This document shows positions 1 to 8,239 of a stretch of 64,000 nucleotides of DNA, piece after piece. Source of the DNA: Plantactinospora soyae (GTDB lineage: Bacteria; Actinomycetota; Actinomycetes; Mycobacteriales; Micromonosporaceae). A model generated the notes under the pieces. It was not told the origin of the DNA, ran no database searches, and saw nothing but the letters and a program-made list of their open reading frames with translations. The stretch lies in assembly GCF_014874095.1 (NCBI RefSeq), contig NZ_JADBEB010000001.1, positions 2,852,001 to 2,916,000 on the forward strand. Reading direction: 5' to 3'. Numbering within the stretch: position 1 is the first letter of the stretch; the number at the start of each line of letters is the position of its first letter. A program made the translations under genes and the position numbers.

Positions 1-2
1 TG

Positions 3-683
3 CTCACCCAGTCCGCCGGGCAGCTCTCCGGCGGTCAGCCGCTTCGGGTGGTCGACGTGGTCCCCGCCGACCCGGACGATCCCCGGGGCGGCGGCTTCGC
101 GGCCGGATTCCTGCCGCTCGCGTTGACCAGCATGGTGGCCGGGGTACTGCTGGCGCTCCTGGTCGCCAACCGGACCGCCCGGCTGGCCGGCCTGGTCAGC
201 TTCGGACTGCTGGCCGGACTCGCCGGGCCGGTGGTGCTTCAGGGCTGGCTCGGTGTGCTCCCCGGCGACCACCTGGCCAACGGGGCCGCCATCGGGCTGG
301 TCGGACTGGCCATCGCGGCCACCCTGAGCGGGCTCGGTACGGCGCTGGGCCGAGCCGGCCTGGCCCTCGGCGCGGTCCTGGTCTTCCTGGTCGGCAACCC
401 GCTGTCCGCGGTCACCGCGGCGCCGGAGTTGCTGCCCCAGCCGTGGGGCGTGGTCGGCCAGTGGCTACCGGTGGGCGCCGGTGGCAGCCTGCTCCGCTCG
501 ACGGCGTTCTTCGACGGCGCCGGCGCGGCGACACCGCTGCTGATCCTCGTCGGCTACGCCGTCGTCGGCCTGGTCCTGGTGGCCGTCGGCCGGGCCCGGC
601 CGATCGGCCTCGGCCCCGCGCCGGCGGTCGGCACCACCGGAAGCGACGCGGGGAACGCCGACCTGGCGGCCAGCCGTAGTTGA
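3..683 (+). CDS. Integral membrane protein, 5'-truncated by the window edge
   Basis: The reading frame is open from base 3, so the gene begins upstream of the window. The visible 226 residues contain about six hydrophobic segments separated by short polar loops and end in a Gly/Asp-rich cytoplasmic-type tail. The layout and the loop motif QWLPVGAGGSLLRS resemble the permease half of ABC-2 or YhgE-type membrane proteins of actinobacteria, but no catalytic or nucleotide-binding motif is present and the family call is weak. An internal GTG at base 48 would give 211 residues but lies inside coding-like sequence. The next gene is on the same strand 99 bases downstream. Function unknown. Confidence 0.6.
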   Translation, partial: LTQSAGQLSGGQPLRVVDVVPADPDDPRGGGFAAGFLPLALTSMVAGVLLALLVANRTARLAGLVSFGLLAGLAGPVVLQGWLGVLPGDHLANGAAIGLVGLAIAATLSGLGTALGRAGLALGAVLVFLVGNPLSAVTAAPELLPQPWGVVGQWLPVGAGGSLLRSTAFFDGAGAATPLLILVGYAVVGLVLVAVGRARPIGLGPAPAVGTTGSDAGNADLAASRS

Positions 684-782
684 CCACGCTCGCCGGGTCA
701 CGGCGGCGGCATCGTCGGCCGCCGTGGTCCGGCCGGTCGGCGGCCGGGCCGGGGGCGACGGCGCGGCTGCCGATGGGGCAGG

Positions 783-1133
783 ATGTCGGCCGTGGAACCT
801 CTGCGGCTGATACTCCTCTACGCGCATCTGATCGGGTTCGCACTGCTGCTGGGCGGCGCGCTCACCCAGTACGTCACCGGCCGGTTGCGGATCAACCCCC
901 TGATGCTCTGGGGCGCCATCATCCAGGTGCTGACCGGGATCGGGCTCTCCGCGCCGCTGCGCGACGGCGACGAGCCGGCCCCCGCCAAGCTCGCCACCAA
1001 GCTCGTCATCGGCCTGATGATCTTCGTGATGGTCTTCTTCTCCCGGAAGCGGGAGTCGGTCAACCGTGGGCACTTCATCGGGATCATCGTGCTGACCCTG
1101 GCCAACGCCGCGATCGCGGTCTTCTGGCGCTGA
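783..1133 (+). CDS. Small conserved membrane protein, four predicted TM helices
   Basis: Encodes 116 residues. Four hydrophobic stretches (roughly residues 8-28, 38-55, 68-84 and 94-113) are joined by short charged loops such as RDGDEPAPAK and SRKRESVNRG. There are no metal-binding or enzymatic motifs. ATG at 783 follows the purine-rich GGGGCAGG; a GTG nine bases downstream is an alternative start. Small actinobacterial membrane proteins of this shape are common and mostly uncharacterised. It stands alone between the truncated membrane protein and the nucleoside transporter, and no function can be inferred from its neighbours. Confidence 0.7.
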   Translation: MSAVEPLRLILLYAHLIGFALLLGGALTQYVTGRLRINPLMLWGAIIQVLTGIGLSAPLRDGDEPAPAKLATKLVIGLMIFVMVFFSRKRESVNRGHFIGIIVLTLANAAIAVFWR

Positions 1134-1455
1134 CCCCCTCCGTCGGCCACCCGTACCGGGCCCGCCGCCGGTAACCGGGGCTCGGCCGCCGCCCCGGCTG
1201 GTCCCGAGCACCCGGAACGGTGAAAACGGGGCGCTTCGTGATTCGACGGCGGGCATCGGGCGGGTTAACAAGTGATGTCCCACACCCCCAAGTTACGTAA
1301 GGGTAACGGGCGTTCAACAGTCAGGCACGATTGTCGGCCGGTGGACAGGCGCGGGCGTACGCTCCCGTCCGTAACGTGGGACGCCGGCGGCAAACGCGCA
1401 GGCCGGCTTTGGGCTGCCACCGCGGTGGCGGTGTGCAATGGGAAGGGAGACCGTC
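1134..1455. other. Intergenic region upstream of the nucleoside transporter operon
   Basis: No convincing gene. A short GC hairpin (CCGGGG at 1175-1180 pairing with CCCCGG at 1192-1197) could end transcription of the small membrane protein gene. The rest presumably carries the operon promoter, but no clear -35/-10 pair or known riboswitch fold was recognised. The Shine-Dalgarno-like GGAAGGGAG at 1441-1449 supports a TTG start at 1456 for the next gene. Confidence 0.4.
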
Positions 1456-2541
1456 TTGCGCTCTGTGCGTGGGATGCGGATCGTTTCGGTATTCGCGGTG
1501 GGCGGGCTCGCGCTGGGCGCCGCCGCCGCGTGTGGCGAGGCTCCGAGCGACAGCAACGCGGGCGGCACCGCGGCGGAGAAGTACACCGCGTGCATGGTGA
1601 CCGACGTCGGCGGCATCGACGACAAGTCGTTCAACACCTCGGCCTGGGCCGGGCTGGAAGCGGCCAAGGCCGCCGACAGCAAGATCGATATCAAGTACGT
1701 GGCCTCCAAGGCCGAGGCCGACTACGAGCCGAACCTGACCCAGTACGTCAACCAGGACTGCGACTTCATCCTCGCCGTCGGCGGCCTGATGGGCGAGGCC
1801 ACCTCCAAGATCGCCAAGGCGAACCCGGACCAGCAGTTCGGCATCGTCGACGCGAAGCTGCCGGAGAGCAACGTCTTCCCGATGCAGTTCAACACCGCGC
1901 AGGCGGGCTTCCTCGCCGGCTACCTGGCGGCCGGGATGTCCAAGTCCGGCACGGTCGGCACCTACGGCGGAATGAAGATCGGTCCGGTGACCATCTTCAT
2001 GGACGGCTTCGTCGACGGCGTGGCGCAGTTCAACAAGGTGAAGAGCAAGACCGTCAAGGTCATCGGCTGGGACAAGGCCACCCAGAACGGCTCGTTCACC
2101 AACGACTTCGTCAAGCAGGACGAGGGCAAGAAGGTCAGTGACGCCCTCGTCGCGCAGGGCGCGGACATCGTCATGCCGGTGGCCGGTGGCGCCGGCCTGG
2201 GTACCACGGCGGCGGCGCAGGCCTCCGGTGGCAAGTACTCCGTCATCTGGGTCGACGTCGACGGATGCCAGAGCACGCCGAACTGCCCGGCGCTGCTCAC
2301 CACCGTGGTCAAGAACATCTCGGACGCGGTCAAGGACGCGGTGGTGACGGCGGCCAACGGCGAGAAGCTCGCCCACGACCCCGGCTACCTCGGCACCCTG
2401 GCCAACAACGGCGTGTCGCTGGCGCCGTACCACGATTTCGACAGCAAGGTGCCGGCGGAGCTGAAGGCCGAGATCGAGAAGCTCAAGACCGACATCAACT
2501 CCGGCGCGGTCACCGTCACCTCGGCGGCACAGCCGGTCTGA
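1456..2541 (+). CDS. BmpA-family nucleoside-binding lipoprotein of an ABC importer
   Basis: The 361-residue protein has an N-terminal signal with a hydrophobic core and a lipobox-like LGAAAAC, so it should be exported and anchored through the Cys. The mature part fits the BMP/Med family: VTDVGGIDDKSFN near its start, then TYGGMKIGPVTIFMDGF and the late VDVDGC segment. BMP proteins bind purine or pyrimidine nucleosides for ATP-driven uptake. TTG at 1456 is chosen because it sits seven bases after GGAAGGGAG; the in-frame ATG at 1438 has no ribosome-binding site. The genes that follow encode the matching double ATPase, two permeases, cytidine deaminase and thymidine phosphorylase, so imported nucleosides are probably catabolised or salvaged. 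Confidence 0.88.
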   Translation: MRSVRGMRIVSVFAVGGLALGAAAACGEAPSDSNAGGTAAEKYTACMVTDVGGIDDKSFNTSAWAGLEAAKAADSKIDIKYVASKAEADYEPNLTQYVNQDCDFILAVGGLMGEATSKIAKANPDQQFGIVDAKLPESNVFPMQFNTAQAGFLAGYLAAGMSKSGTVGTYGGMKIGPVTIFMDGFVDGVAQFNKVKSKTVKVIGWDKATQNGSFTNDFVKQDEGKKVSDALVAQGADIVMPVAGGAGLGTTAAAQASGGKYSVIWVDVDGCQSTPNCPALLTTVVKNISDAVKDAVVTAANGEKLAHDPGYLGTLANNGVSLAPYHDFDSKVPAELKAEIEKLKTDINSGAVTVTSAAQPV

Positions 2542-2550
2542 CGCCGGATC

Positions 2551-2580
2551 GGCCGTCCCGCAGAGGCGTTCGGGACGGCC
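2551..2580 (+). terminator. Perfect hairpin after the binding-protein gene
   Basis: GGCCGTCCCG at 2551-2560 pairs perfectly with CGGGACGGCC at 2571-2580 around a 10-base loop, ten bases after the stop codon. There is no T-run, so it may stabilise the upstream mRNA or pause polymerase rather than terminate. The same stem sequence recurs in the next hairpin. Confidence 0.55.
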
Positions 2581-2608
2581 GGCCGGGCCGACGGAGAACG
2601 TCGACGAT

Positions 2609-2667
2609 CCGGCCGTCCCGACCCTCGGGGGCAAGGTTCGCCCGCGAGGATCGGGACGGCCGGTTTT
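2609..2667 (+). terminator. Long hairpin followed by TTTT, probable partial terminator
   Basis: CCGGCCGTCCCGA at 2609-2621 pairs perfectly over 13 bp with 2651-2663 and is followed by TTTT. The loop holds an inner CCTCG/CGAGG stem. Placed between the binding protein and the ATPase, it could attenuate transcription so the binding protein is made in excess, as is common in ABC operons (inference). Confidence 0.6.
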
Positions 2668-2778
2668 CGCGCCACCCAGGCCGGGCCGAACAGCCCGCCG
2701 TGACCACCGGACCGACCCTGTCGACCCGGTCTGGCAGCAGCTACGCTGCACCATCGCCCGCACTCCCAGGAGGTTGCG

Positions 2779-4398
2779 CTGAGACTCGAACTGCGCGGCA
2801 TCACCAAGCGGTTCGGTGACCTGGTCGCCAACGACCACATCGACCTGACGGTGGAGCCCGGAGAGATTCACGCGCTGCTCGGTGAGAACGGCGCGGGCAA
2901 ATCGACCCTGATGAACGTGCTGTACGGCCTGTTGCAGCCGGACGAGGGCGAGATCCTGGTCGACGGGGCGCCGCTGCGGGCCAAGGGCCCCGGTGACGCC
3001 ATCGGCGCCGGCATCGGCATGGTGCACCAGCACTTCATGCTCGTACCGGTCTTCACCGTGGCGGAGAACGTCATGCTCGGCGCCGAGCACGTCCGGGGCG
3101 GTATCGCCGGCTTCCTGGACCGGCGTCGGGCCCGGCGCCAGGTGACCGAGGTGTCCAGCCGCTACAACCTGCGGGTCAACCCCGACGCGGTGGTCGAGGA
3201 CCTGCCGGTCGGCGTGCAGCAGCGGGTCGAGATCGTCAAGGCGCTGACCCGGGACGTGGAACTGCTCATCCTGGACGAGCCGACCGCCGTGCTGACCCCG
3301 CAGGAGACCGAGGAACTGCTCGCGGTCATGCGGTCGCTGAAGGAGTCCGGCAAGTCGATCGTGTTCATCACGCACAAGCTCAAGGAAGTCAAGGCGATCG
3401 CGGACCGGATCACGGTGATCCGCCGGGGCCGGACCGTCGGTACCGCCAGCCCGGACGCCAGCGAGGACGAGTTGGCCGCGCTGATGGTCGGGCGCACGGT
3501 GAACCTGCTGGTGGAGAAGGGTCCCGCCACACCGGGCGAGCCCGTACTGGAGGTCGAGGGACTCGTCGTCGACGACGAGCGGTCCGTACGCGCGGTCGAC
3601 GGGGTCGACCTGACCGTCCGGGCCGGCGAGATCCTCGGCATCGCCGGGGTGCAGGGCAACGGTCAGACCGAACTCATCGAGGCGCTGATGGGTCTGCGTC
3701 CGGTGCTGAGCGGCTCGGTCACCCTGTCGGGGCAGCGCGTCGACGGCTGGCCGACCAAGCGGGTGCTGCGGGCCGGCGTCGGGTACGTCCCGGAGGACCG
3801 CAGCGTCGACGGGCTGGTCAAGGAGTTCAGCGTCGCGGAGAACCTGGTGCTGGACATCTACGACCGGCCGCCGTTCGGGGCGGGCCTGGTGCTCAAGCCG
3901 GACGCGATCACCGCCTCGGCCCGGGAGCGGATTCCCGAGTTCGACGTACGCACACCGTCCGCCGAGGCTGCCGTCGGCACGCTGTCCGGCGGCAACCAGC
4001 AGAAGGTGATCATTGCTCGGGAGATGTCCCGGCCGCTGAAGCTCTTCGTGGCCGCGCAGCCCACCCGGGGGGTGGACGTCGGCTCGATCGAGTTCATCCA
4101 CCGTCGGATCATCCACGAGCGGGACATCGGCACCGCCGTACTCCTGGTCTCCAGTGAGCTGGACGAGGTCATCGGGCTGGCCGACCGGATCGCCGTGATG
4201 TACCGCGGCCGGATCCTGGGAGTGGTCGGGCCGGACACCCCGCGCGAGGAGATCGGCCTGCTGATGGCCGGCATCACCGGACCGGAGCCGGCAGCGACCG
4301 CCGGGTCCGCCGACGGCAGCACCGCGCCCGCCGCCGCCCCGGAGGACGGGAAGGCGACGTCGGCCTCCGACGCCCCTGGTAGCGAGGAAACCCCGTGA
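2779..4398 (+). CDS. Nucleoside ABC importer ATPase with two ATP-binding domains
   Basis: The 539-residue double ATPase resembles nucleoside/sugar importer ATPases. Domain 1 has Walker [10 protein letters not shown], the divergent signature LPVGVQQR and Walker [13 protein letters not shown]. Domain 2 has a degenerate Walker A (GVQGNGQTE), the signature LSGGNQQK and [12 protein letters not shown] in place of Walker B, a pattern normal for this family in which only one site is fully active. A CTG start at 2779 is proposed: it adds the conserved beginning [12 protein letters not shown] and lies five bases after AGGAGG (2768-2773). The first in-frame GTG (2851) would remove strand 1 of the domain. 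The last 50 residues are a low-complexity Ala/Ser tail. It overlaps the next gene by GTGA. Confidence 0.88.
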   Translation: MRLELRGITKRFGDLVANDHIDLTVEPGEIHALLGENGAGKSTLMNVLYGLLQPDEGEILVDGAPLRAKGPGDAIGAGIGMVHQHFMLVPVFTVAENVMLGAEHVRGGIAGFLDRRRARRQVTEVSSRYNLRVNPDAVVEDLPVGVQQRVEIVKALTRDVELLILDEPTAVLTPQETEELLAVMRSLKESGKSIVFITHKLKEVKAIADRITVIRRGRTVGTASPDASEDELAALMVGRTVNLLVEKGPATPGEPVLEVEGLVVDDERSVRAVDGVDLTVRAGEILGIAGVQGNGQTELIEALMGLRPVLSGSVTLSGQRVDGWPTKRVLRAGVGYVPEDRSVDGLVKEFSVAENLVLDIYDRPPFGAGLVLKPDAITASARERIPEFDVRTPSAEAAVGTLSGGNQQKVIIAREMSRPLKLFVAAQPTRGVDVGSIEFIHRRIIHERDIGTAVLLVSSELDEVIGLADRIAVMYRGRILGVVGPDTPREEIGLLMAGITGPEPAATAGSADGSTAPAAAPEDGKATSASDAPGSEETP

Positions 4399-5891
4399 GC
4401 GAGCCCAACGAGCGAAGCGACCAGCTCGGCAGCGAGCCCAAGGAGCGCGCCGACCAGGCCGGCAGCGCTCCTGATGCGCGCGGCGACCGGGCCGGCGTCG
4501 AGGGCCGGCCGTCCGGCAGCCCGGACGTCTCCGGCAGCCCGGACAAGCAGACCGGCGACACGGACCCGGCGACCGGAACCAGCGGGCCGACGACCGACGC
4601 CGTGAAGGACACCCCCGGCGGTACGGCACCAGGTGCCGGTGCCGACGCGCTCACCGGCCGGGACTCGGGCGGGCCTCTCCTGCTCCGGCTCTTCGTCCGC
4701 AACCTGTGGGCGGCCAACACCGTCGTGGTCACCGTGCTTGCCATCGTGCTGGCCACGGTGATCGGCGCCGTACTGATCATCGTCTCCGATCCGGACGTGC
4801 TCGCCACCTACGGCTACATCACCGCCCAGCCCGCGGACGCGCTCAACTCCAGTTGGACCGTGGTCAGCGACGCGTACGCGAACCTGTTCAAGGGCGCGGT
4901 CTTCGACCCGGCGGCGGTGAGCGGCTGGATCAACGGCACGAACGGCTGGCAACCGGTCTTCGCGCCGATCTCCGAGACGCTGACGTACGCCGCGCCGCTG
5001 GTCTTCACCGGCCTCGCGGTCTCGCTGGCCTTCCGGGGCGGGCTGTTCAACATCGGTGCGCAGGGCCAGGCCACCCTCGGGGTGGTCCTGGCCGCGCTGG
5101 CCGGCTTCCTGCTGCCGTTGCCGCCGGTGGTGCACCTGATCGTGGCCGTACTCGCCGGGGCGATCGGCGGGGCGATCTGGGGATTCGTGCCCGGGTTCCT
5201 GAAGGCCCGTACCGGCGCGCACGAGGTGATCACCACGATCATGCTCAACTACGTCGCGATCTCCTTCCTGGCCTGGATCATCGTGCAGGACGGCGTACAC
5301 GCGTCGGGCCGGACGGACGCGATCAGCCGGTCGGTCGACGGATCCGCGCAGCTTCCCCGGCTGCTCGGCGGCGACCTGCGGGTGCACCTCGGCATCGTGC
5401 TCGCGATCGGAGCCACCTGGGGAGTCGCCTGGCTGCTCAACCGGTCCACCTTCGGCTTCGAACTCCGGGCGGTCGGGGCCAACCCGGACGCGGCCCGGAC
5501 CGCCGGCATCAGCGTCGGACGGACGTACGTCCTGGTGATGGTGATCGCGGGCGCGCTCTCCGGACTCGGCGGCGCGAACATGGTGCTCGGCACCACGGCC
5601 ACCGCCCTCACCCCGCTGGTGATCGCCCAGATCGGCTTCGACGGCATCCTGGTGGCGCTGCTCGGCCGGGTGAAACCGTGGGGAGTCGCGCTGGCCGCCC
5701 TGCTCTTCGGTGCCCTACAGGCCGGTGGAAACCGGATGCAGTCGTACGCCAGCATCTCGTTGGAACTGGTCACGGTGTTGCAGGCGCTGATCGTCATCTT
5801 CATCGCCGCACCGGCACTGGTGAAGGCGATCTTCGGGCTCCGGGCGGCCCGGGCGGCCCGGCTCCAGACGAGCATGGCGAAGGGCTGGTGA
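4395..5891 (+). CDS. Nucleoside ABC importer permease, first subunit
   Basis: The 498 residues comprise a low-complexity, charged first ~90 residues (Ser/Glu/Asp/Gly-rich) and then a multi-helix permease of the BPD_transp_2 type, with [29 protein letters not shown] and [21 protein letters not shown] typical of nucleoside/sugar importers. It should form the membrane channel with the second permease. The start GTG overlaps the ATPase stop. The N-terminal extension begins with GTGAGCGAG-like repetitive DNA similar to the short repeats found just downstream, suggesting that the extension grew from repeat sequence. The conserved core probably starts near [10 protein letters not shown]. Confidence 0.88.
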   Translation: MSEPNERSDQLGSEPKERADQAGSAPDARGDRAGVEGRPSGSPDVSGSPDKQTGDTDPATGTSGPTTDAVKDTPGGTAPGAGADALTGRDSGGPLLLRLFVRNLWAANTVVVTVLAIVLATVIGAVLIIVSDPDVLATYGYITAQPADALNSSWTVVSDAYANLFKGAVFDPAAVSGWINGTNGWQPVFAPISETLTYAAPLVFTGLAVSLAFRGGLFNIGAQGQATLGVVLAALAGFLLPLPPVVHLIVAVLAGAIGGAIWGFVPGFLKARTGAHEVITTIMLNYVAISFLAWIIVQDGVHASGRTDAISRSVDGSAQLPRLLGGDLRVHLGIVLAIGATWGVAWLLNRSTFGFELRAVGANPDAARTAGISVGRTYVLVMVIAGALSGLGGANMVLGTTATALTPLVIAQIGFDGILVALLGRVKPWGVALAALLFGALQAGGNRMQSYASISLELVTVLQALIVIFIAAPALVKAIFGLRAARAARLQTSMAKGW

Positions 5892-5893
5892 CG

Positions 5894-5994
5894 GTGAGCG
5901 CGAGGAGTGAGCTTGCGAGCCCCGCAGTCGTGAACGGATGGTGGCGCAGGTGAGCGCGAGGAGTGAGCTTGCGAGCCCCGCAGTCGCGAACGGA
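5894..5994 (+). repeat. Two 45-bp direct repeats forming coupled mini-ORFs between permease genes
   Basis: Copies at 5894-5938 and 5950-5994 differ at one base and have a 56-bp period. Each starts with GTGAGCG and can be read as a short peptide: 5894-5953 (19 residues, starts VSARSELASP) and 5950-6006 (18 residues, same start). The first begins two bases after the permease 1 stop, its stop overlaps the start of the second (GTGA), and the second stop overlaps the permease 2 ATG (TGATG). They may be translational-coupling linkers or a mobile repeat; peptide function is unproven. Confidence 0.75.
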
Positions 5995-6005
5995 GAGCTG
6001 GCCTG

Positions 6006-7283
6006 ATGTCCACCATGGCTGTCGAGGACGTCGCCGTCGCCGTACGGCAGGGTTTCTGGACCCGGGACCGCAAGGTCGGGGCCGGCGCGTTGCTGCTCGG
6101 GCTGGTCGCGGCGGTGCTCTTCGGGGCGCTCGCCACCGGTACGGACGCGCGGTTCACGCTCAGCGAGGACGCGGGCGGCGCGGCACTCGCCATCAACGGC
6201 ACCCTCGGCGCGGTGATCTTCGGGCTGGTCGCGGCGGCGGCCGGTGCGGGCCTGCTGGCCGGTACGTCGAAGCGGTGGTTCGTGCCGCTGCTCGGTGTCG
6301 CGGTGGTCGGGGTGGTGCTCTCCTTCCTCTGCTGGCAGGTGTCGGCGGCACCGGCCGGGCAGAACTTCATGCCGCTGGTCAACATCGTCCGGGGCACCTT
6401 CATCCTCGCCCTGCCGCTGATCTTCGGCGCCCTCGCCGGGGTGCTCTGCGAGCGGTCCGGCGTGGTGAACGTGGCGATCGAGGGCCAGTTGCTGATGGGT
6501 GCCTTCGCGGGTGCCCTGGTCGGCACGCTGGCCGGGAGCGCCTGGATCGGGCTGATCGCGGCGGCGCTGGGTGGGGCGCTGATCTCGCTGCTGCTCGCGA
6601 TCTTCACGATCCGCTACCTGGTCGACCAGGTCGTGATGGGGATCGTGCTCAACCTGCTCGCGCTCGGCCTGACCGGGTTCCTCTACGAGCGGCTGATGCA
6701 GCCCAACGCGGCGAGGTACAACCAGCCGCCCCGGTTCGAGGCGTGGCCGATCCCGTTCCTCTCCGACATCCCGGTGCTCGGCCCGGCGCTGTTCCGGGGC
6801 AACATCTTCCTCTACCTGGCGCTGTTCCTGGTGCTGGTGATCCACGTCGGGCTGTTCCGTACCCGGTGGGGACTGCGGACCCGCTCGGTCGGGGAGCACC
6901 CGACCGCCGCCGACACCCTCGGGGTCAAGGTCCTCGCGCTGCGGTACCGGAACGTGCTGCTCGCCGGGATGGTGGCCGGGGTGGGCGGCGCGTCCTACAC
7001 CCTGGCGCTCTACACCTTCAGCAAGAACATGATCGGTGGCAAGGGCTTCATCGCGCTCGCCGCGCTGATCTTCGGGCGGTGGAGTCCTACCGGCGCGTTG
7101 CTGGCGGCGCTCTTCTTCGGGTTCGCCGACCAGCTCGGCACCTACCTCAGCGCGATCAACAGCAGCATCCCGAGCGAGTTCCTGGCGATGCTGCCGTACC
7201 TCGCCACGCTGCTGGCCGTGGCCGGCCTGGTCGGCAAGGTACGCGCGCCGGCAGCCGACGGTAAGCCCTACATCAAGGGCTGA
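6006..7283 (+). CDS. Nucleoside ABC importer permease, second subunit
   Basis: A 425-residue polytopic protein homologous in design to the preceding permease, with the family landmarks ERSGVVNVAIEGQLLMGAF, VDQVVMGIVLNLLALGLTGF and RSVGEHPTAADTLGV. It is the partner channel subunit of the BmpA-type importer. The ATG overlaps the stop of an 18-codon repeat-derived mini-ORF (TGATG), so translation may be coupled to it. About ten hydrophobic segments are visible, the first near residues 27-42. It ends 31 bases before the cytidine deaminase start, consistent with one transcript. Confidence 0.88.
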   Translation: MSTMAVEDVAVAVRQGFWTRDRKVGAGALLLGLVAAVLFGALATGTDARFTLSEDAGGAALAINGTLGAVIFGLVAAAAGAGLLAGTSKRWFVPLLGVAVVGVVLSFLCWQVSAAPAGQNFMPLVNIVRGTFILALPLIFGALAGVLCERSGVVNVAIEGQLLMGAFAGALVGTLAGSAWIGLIAAALGGALISLLLAIFTIRYLVDQVVMGIVLNLLALGLTGFLYERLMQPNAARYNQPPRFEAWPIPFLSDIPVLGPALFRGNIFLYLALFLVLVIHVGLFRTRWGLRTRSVGEHPTAADTLGVKVLALRYRNVLLAGMVAGVGGASYTLALYTFSKNMIGGKGFIALAALIFGRWSPTGALLAALFFGFADQLGTYLSAINSSIPSEFLAMLPYLATLLAVAGLVGKVRAPAADGKPYIKG

Positions 7284-7314
7284 CCAGCGGCGGGGCAGGA
7301 TGGGGGGCGTGACG

Positions 7315-8019
7315 ATGGATATTGACTGGGCGGCTCTGCGGGCCGCCGCGATCGACGCGATGCGGCGCGCGTACGCGCCGTACTCGAACTTTCCGGTCGG
7401 GGCGGCGGCACTGGTCGACGACGGCCGGATGGTGGTCGGCTGCAACGTGGAGAACGCGTCGTACGGCGTGACGCTCTGCGCGGAGTGCGGACTGGTCTCC
7501 GCGCTGCACGCCTCCGGTGGCGGGAAGCTAATCGCGATGTCGTGCGTAGGCGCGACGGGTGAGCCGTTGATGCCGTGCGGGCGGTGCCGGCAGCTGCTCT
7601 GGGAGCACGGCGGACCGGAGTGCCTGATCGAGGCGGAACCCGTCCCGCTGCGGATGGCCGAGCTGCTGCCGCACGCGTTCGGACCGGCCGACCTGGAAGC
7701 GATCGCCGGTACGACGAAGCTGCCGGCGGTACCCGAGGAACTGGCCGTCTGGCGGGGGCGGGGGACGGTGTTCCTGCACCCTGACGTCGCCGGTGGCCAG
7801 CAGGTGTGGACCGGGTACTGGGAGAGGTCCGCGGGGGACTCCGACGGCGCGCCGACCGGCGTACTGGAGGAGGCGCCGAGCTGGGCCGATCCGGCTGATG
7901 CGGTGACCTGGGGACAGGCTCGTACGCCCCGGGTGGTGGTGGTTGACGCGGCCGGGTCGATCTTCTGGGCTGGTGAGGGTGAGCCGCCGTTGGAGATTCC
8001 GCTTCGGTGGGGTGACTGA
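7315..8019 (+). CDS. cdd: Cytidine deaminase with an unusual C-terminal extension
   Basis: Deaminates cytidine and deoxycytidine to uridine nucleosides. The N-terminal ~130 residues form the usual small cytidine deaminase: substrate loop NFPVGAAALV, NVENASYG, then zinc ligands in LCAECG (Cys-Ala-Glu; Glu is the proton shuttle) and PCGRCRQLL. The protein is 234 residues, about 100 longer than classical enzymes. The added part, including FLHPDVAGGQQVWTGYW and RTPRVVVVDAAGSIFWAGEG, matches no domain I recognise. ATG 7315 is chosen because GGGGGG (7302-7307) lies seven bases upstream; GTG 7309 and ATG 7300 are alternatives. It sits between the nucleoside importer and deoA. Confidence 0.9.
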   Translation: MDIDWAALRAAAIDAMRRAYAPYSNFPVGAAALVDDGRMVVGCNVENASYGVTLCAECGLVSALHASGGGKLIAMSCVGATGEPLMPCGRCRQLLWEHGGPECLIEAEPVPLRMAELLPHAFGPADLEAIAGTTKLPAVPEELAVWRGRGTVFLHPDVAGGQQVWTGYWERSAGDSDGAPTGVLEEAPSWADPADAVTWGQARTPRVVVVDAAGSIFWAGEGEPPLEIPLRWGD

Positions 8020-8044
8020 GGGTTCGCGACCTGGCGTGCGTCGG

Positions 8045-8083
8045 GGTTTGGGCTGGCGTGCGTGGTGGTTTGGGCTGGCGTGC
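8045..8083 (+). repeat. Tandem 17-bp direct repeat, 22-bp period
   Basis: GGTTTGGGCTGGCGTGC occurs identically at 8045-8061 and 8067-8083 in the cdd-deoA spacer, next to a strong inverted repeat. Confidence 0.7.
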
Positions 8084-8105
8084 CCGTGCGCGCCGTGCGG
8101 GGTTG

Positions 8106-8173
8106 CCGGGGCCTGCCGTGCCCGGCTCCGGGCGGTCAGGCTTGATCCCTGCGCCGGGCACGGCAGGCCCCGG
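8106..8173. repeat. Perfect 20-bp inverted repeat in the cdd-deoA spacer
   Basis: The arm 8106-8125 (CCGGGGCCTG...) is the exact reverse complement of 8154-8173, with a 28-base loop. It is a very stable stem-loop without a T-run, 66 bases before the deoA start. It could be a terminator/attenuator or a repeat-element hairpin. Confidence 0.75.
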
Positions 8174-8239
8174 CCCGGTGGTGCCGGCCGTGGGTCGGTG
8201 CGGTGTTCTGGTGGTACGACCTTCAGGAAGAGGAAGTCT

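Noticed and set aside
1321-4629. Minus-strand open frame of 1102 codons opposite the nucleoside transporter genes
   Set aside because: It lies antisense to bmpA-type, ATPase and permease genes with clear motifs; composition (Arg/Gly/Pro/Asp-rich) is that of a high-GC shadow frame.
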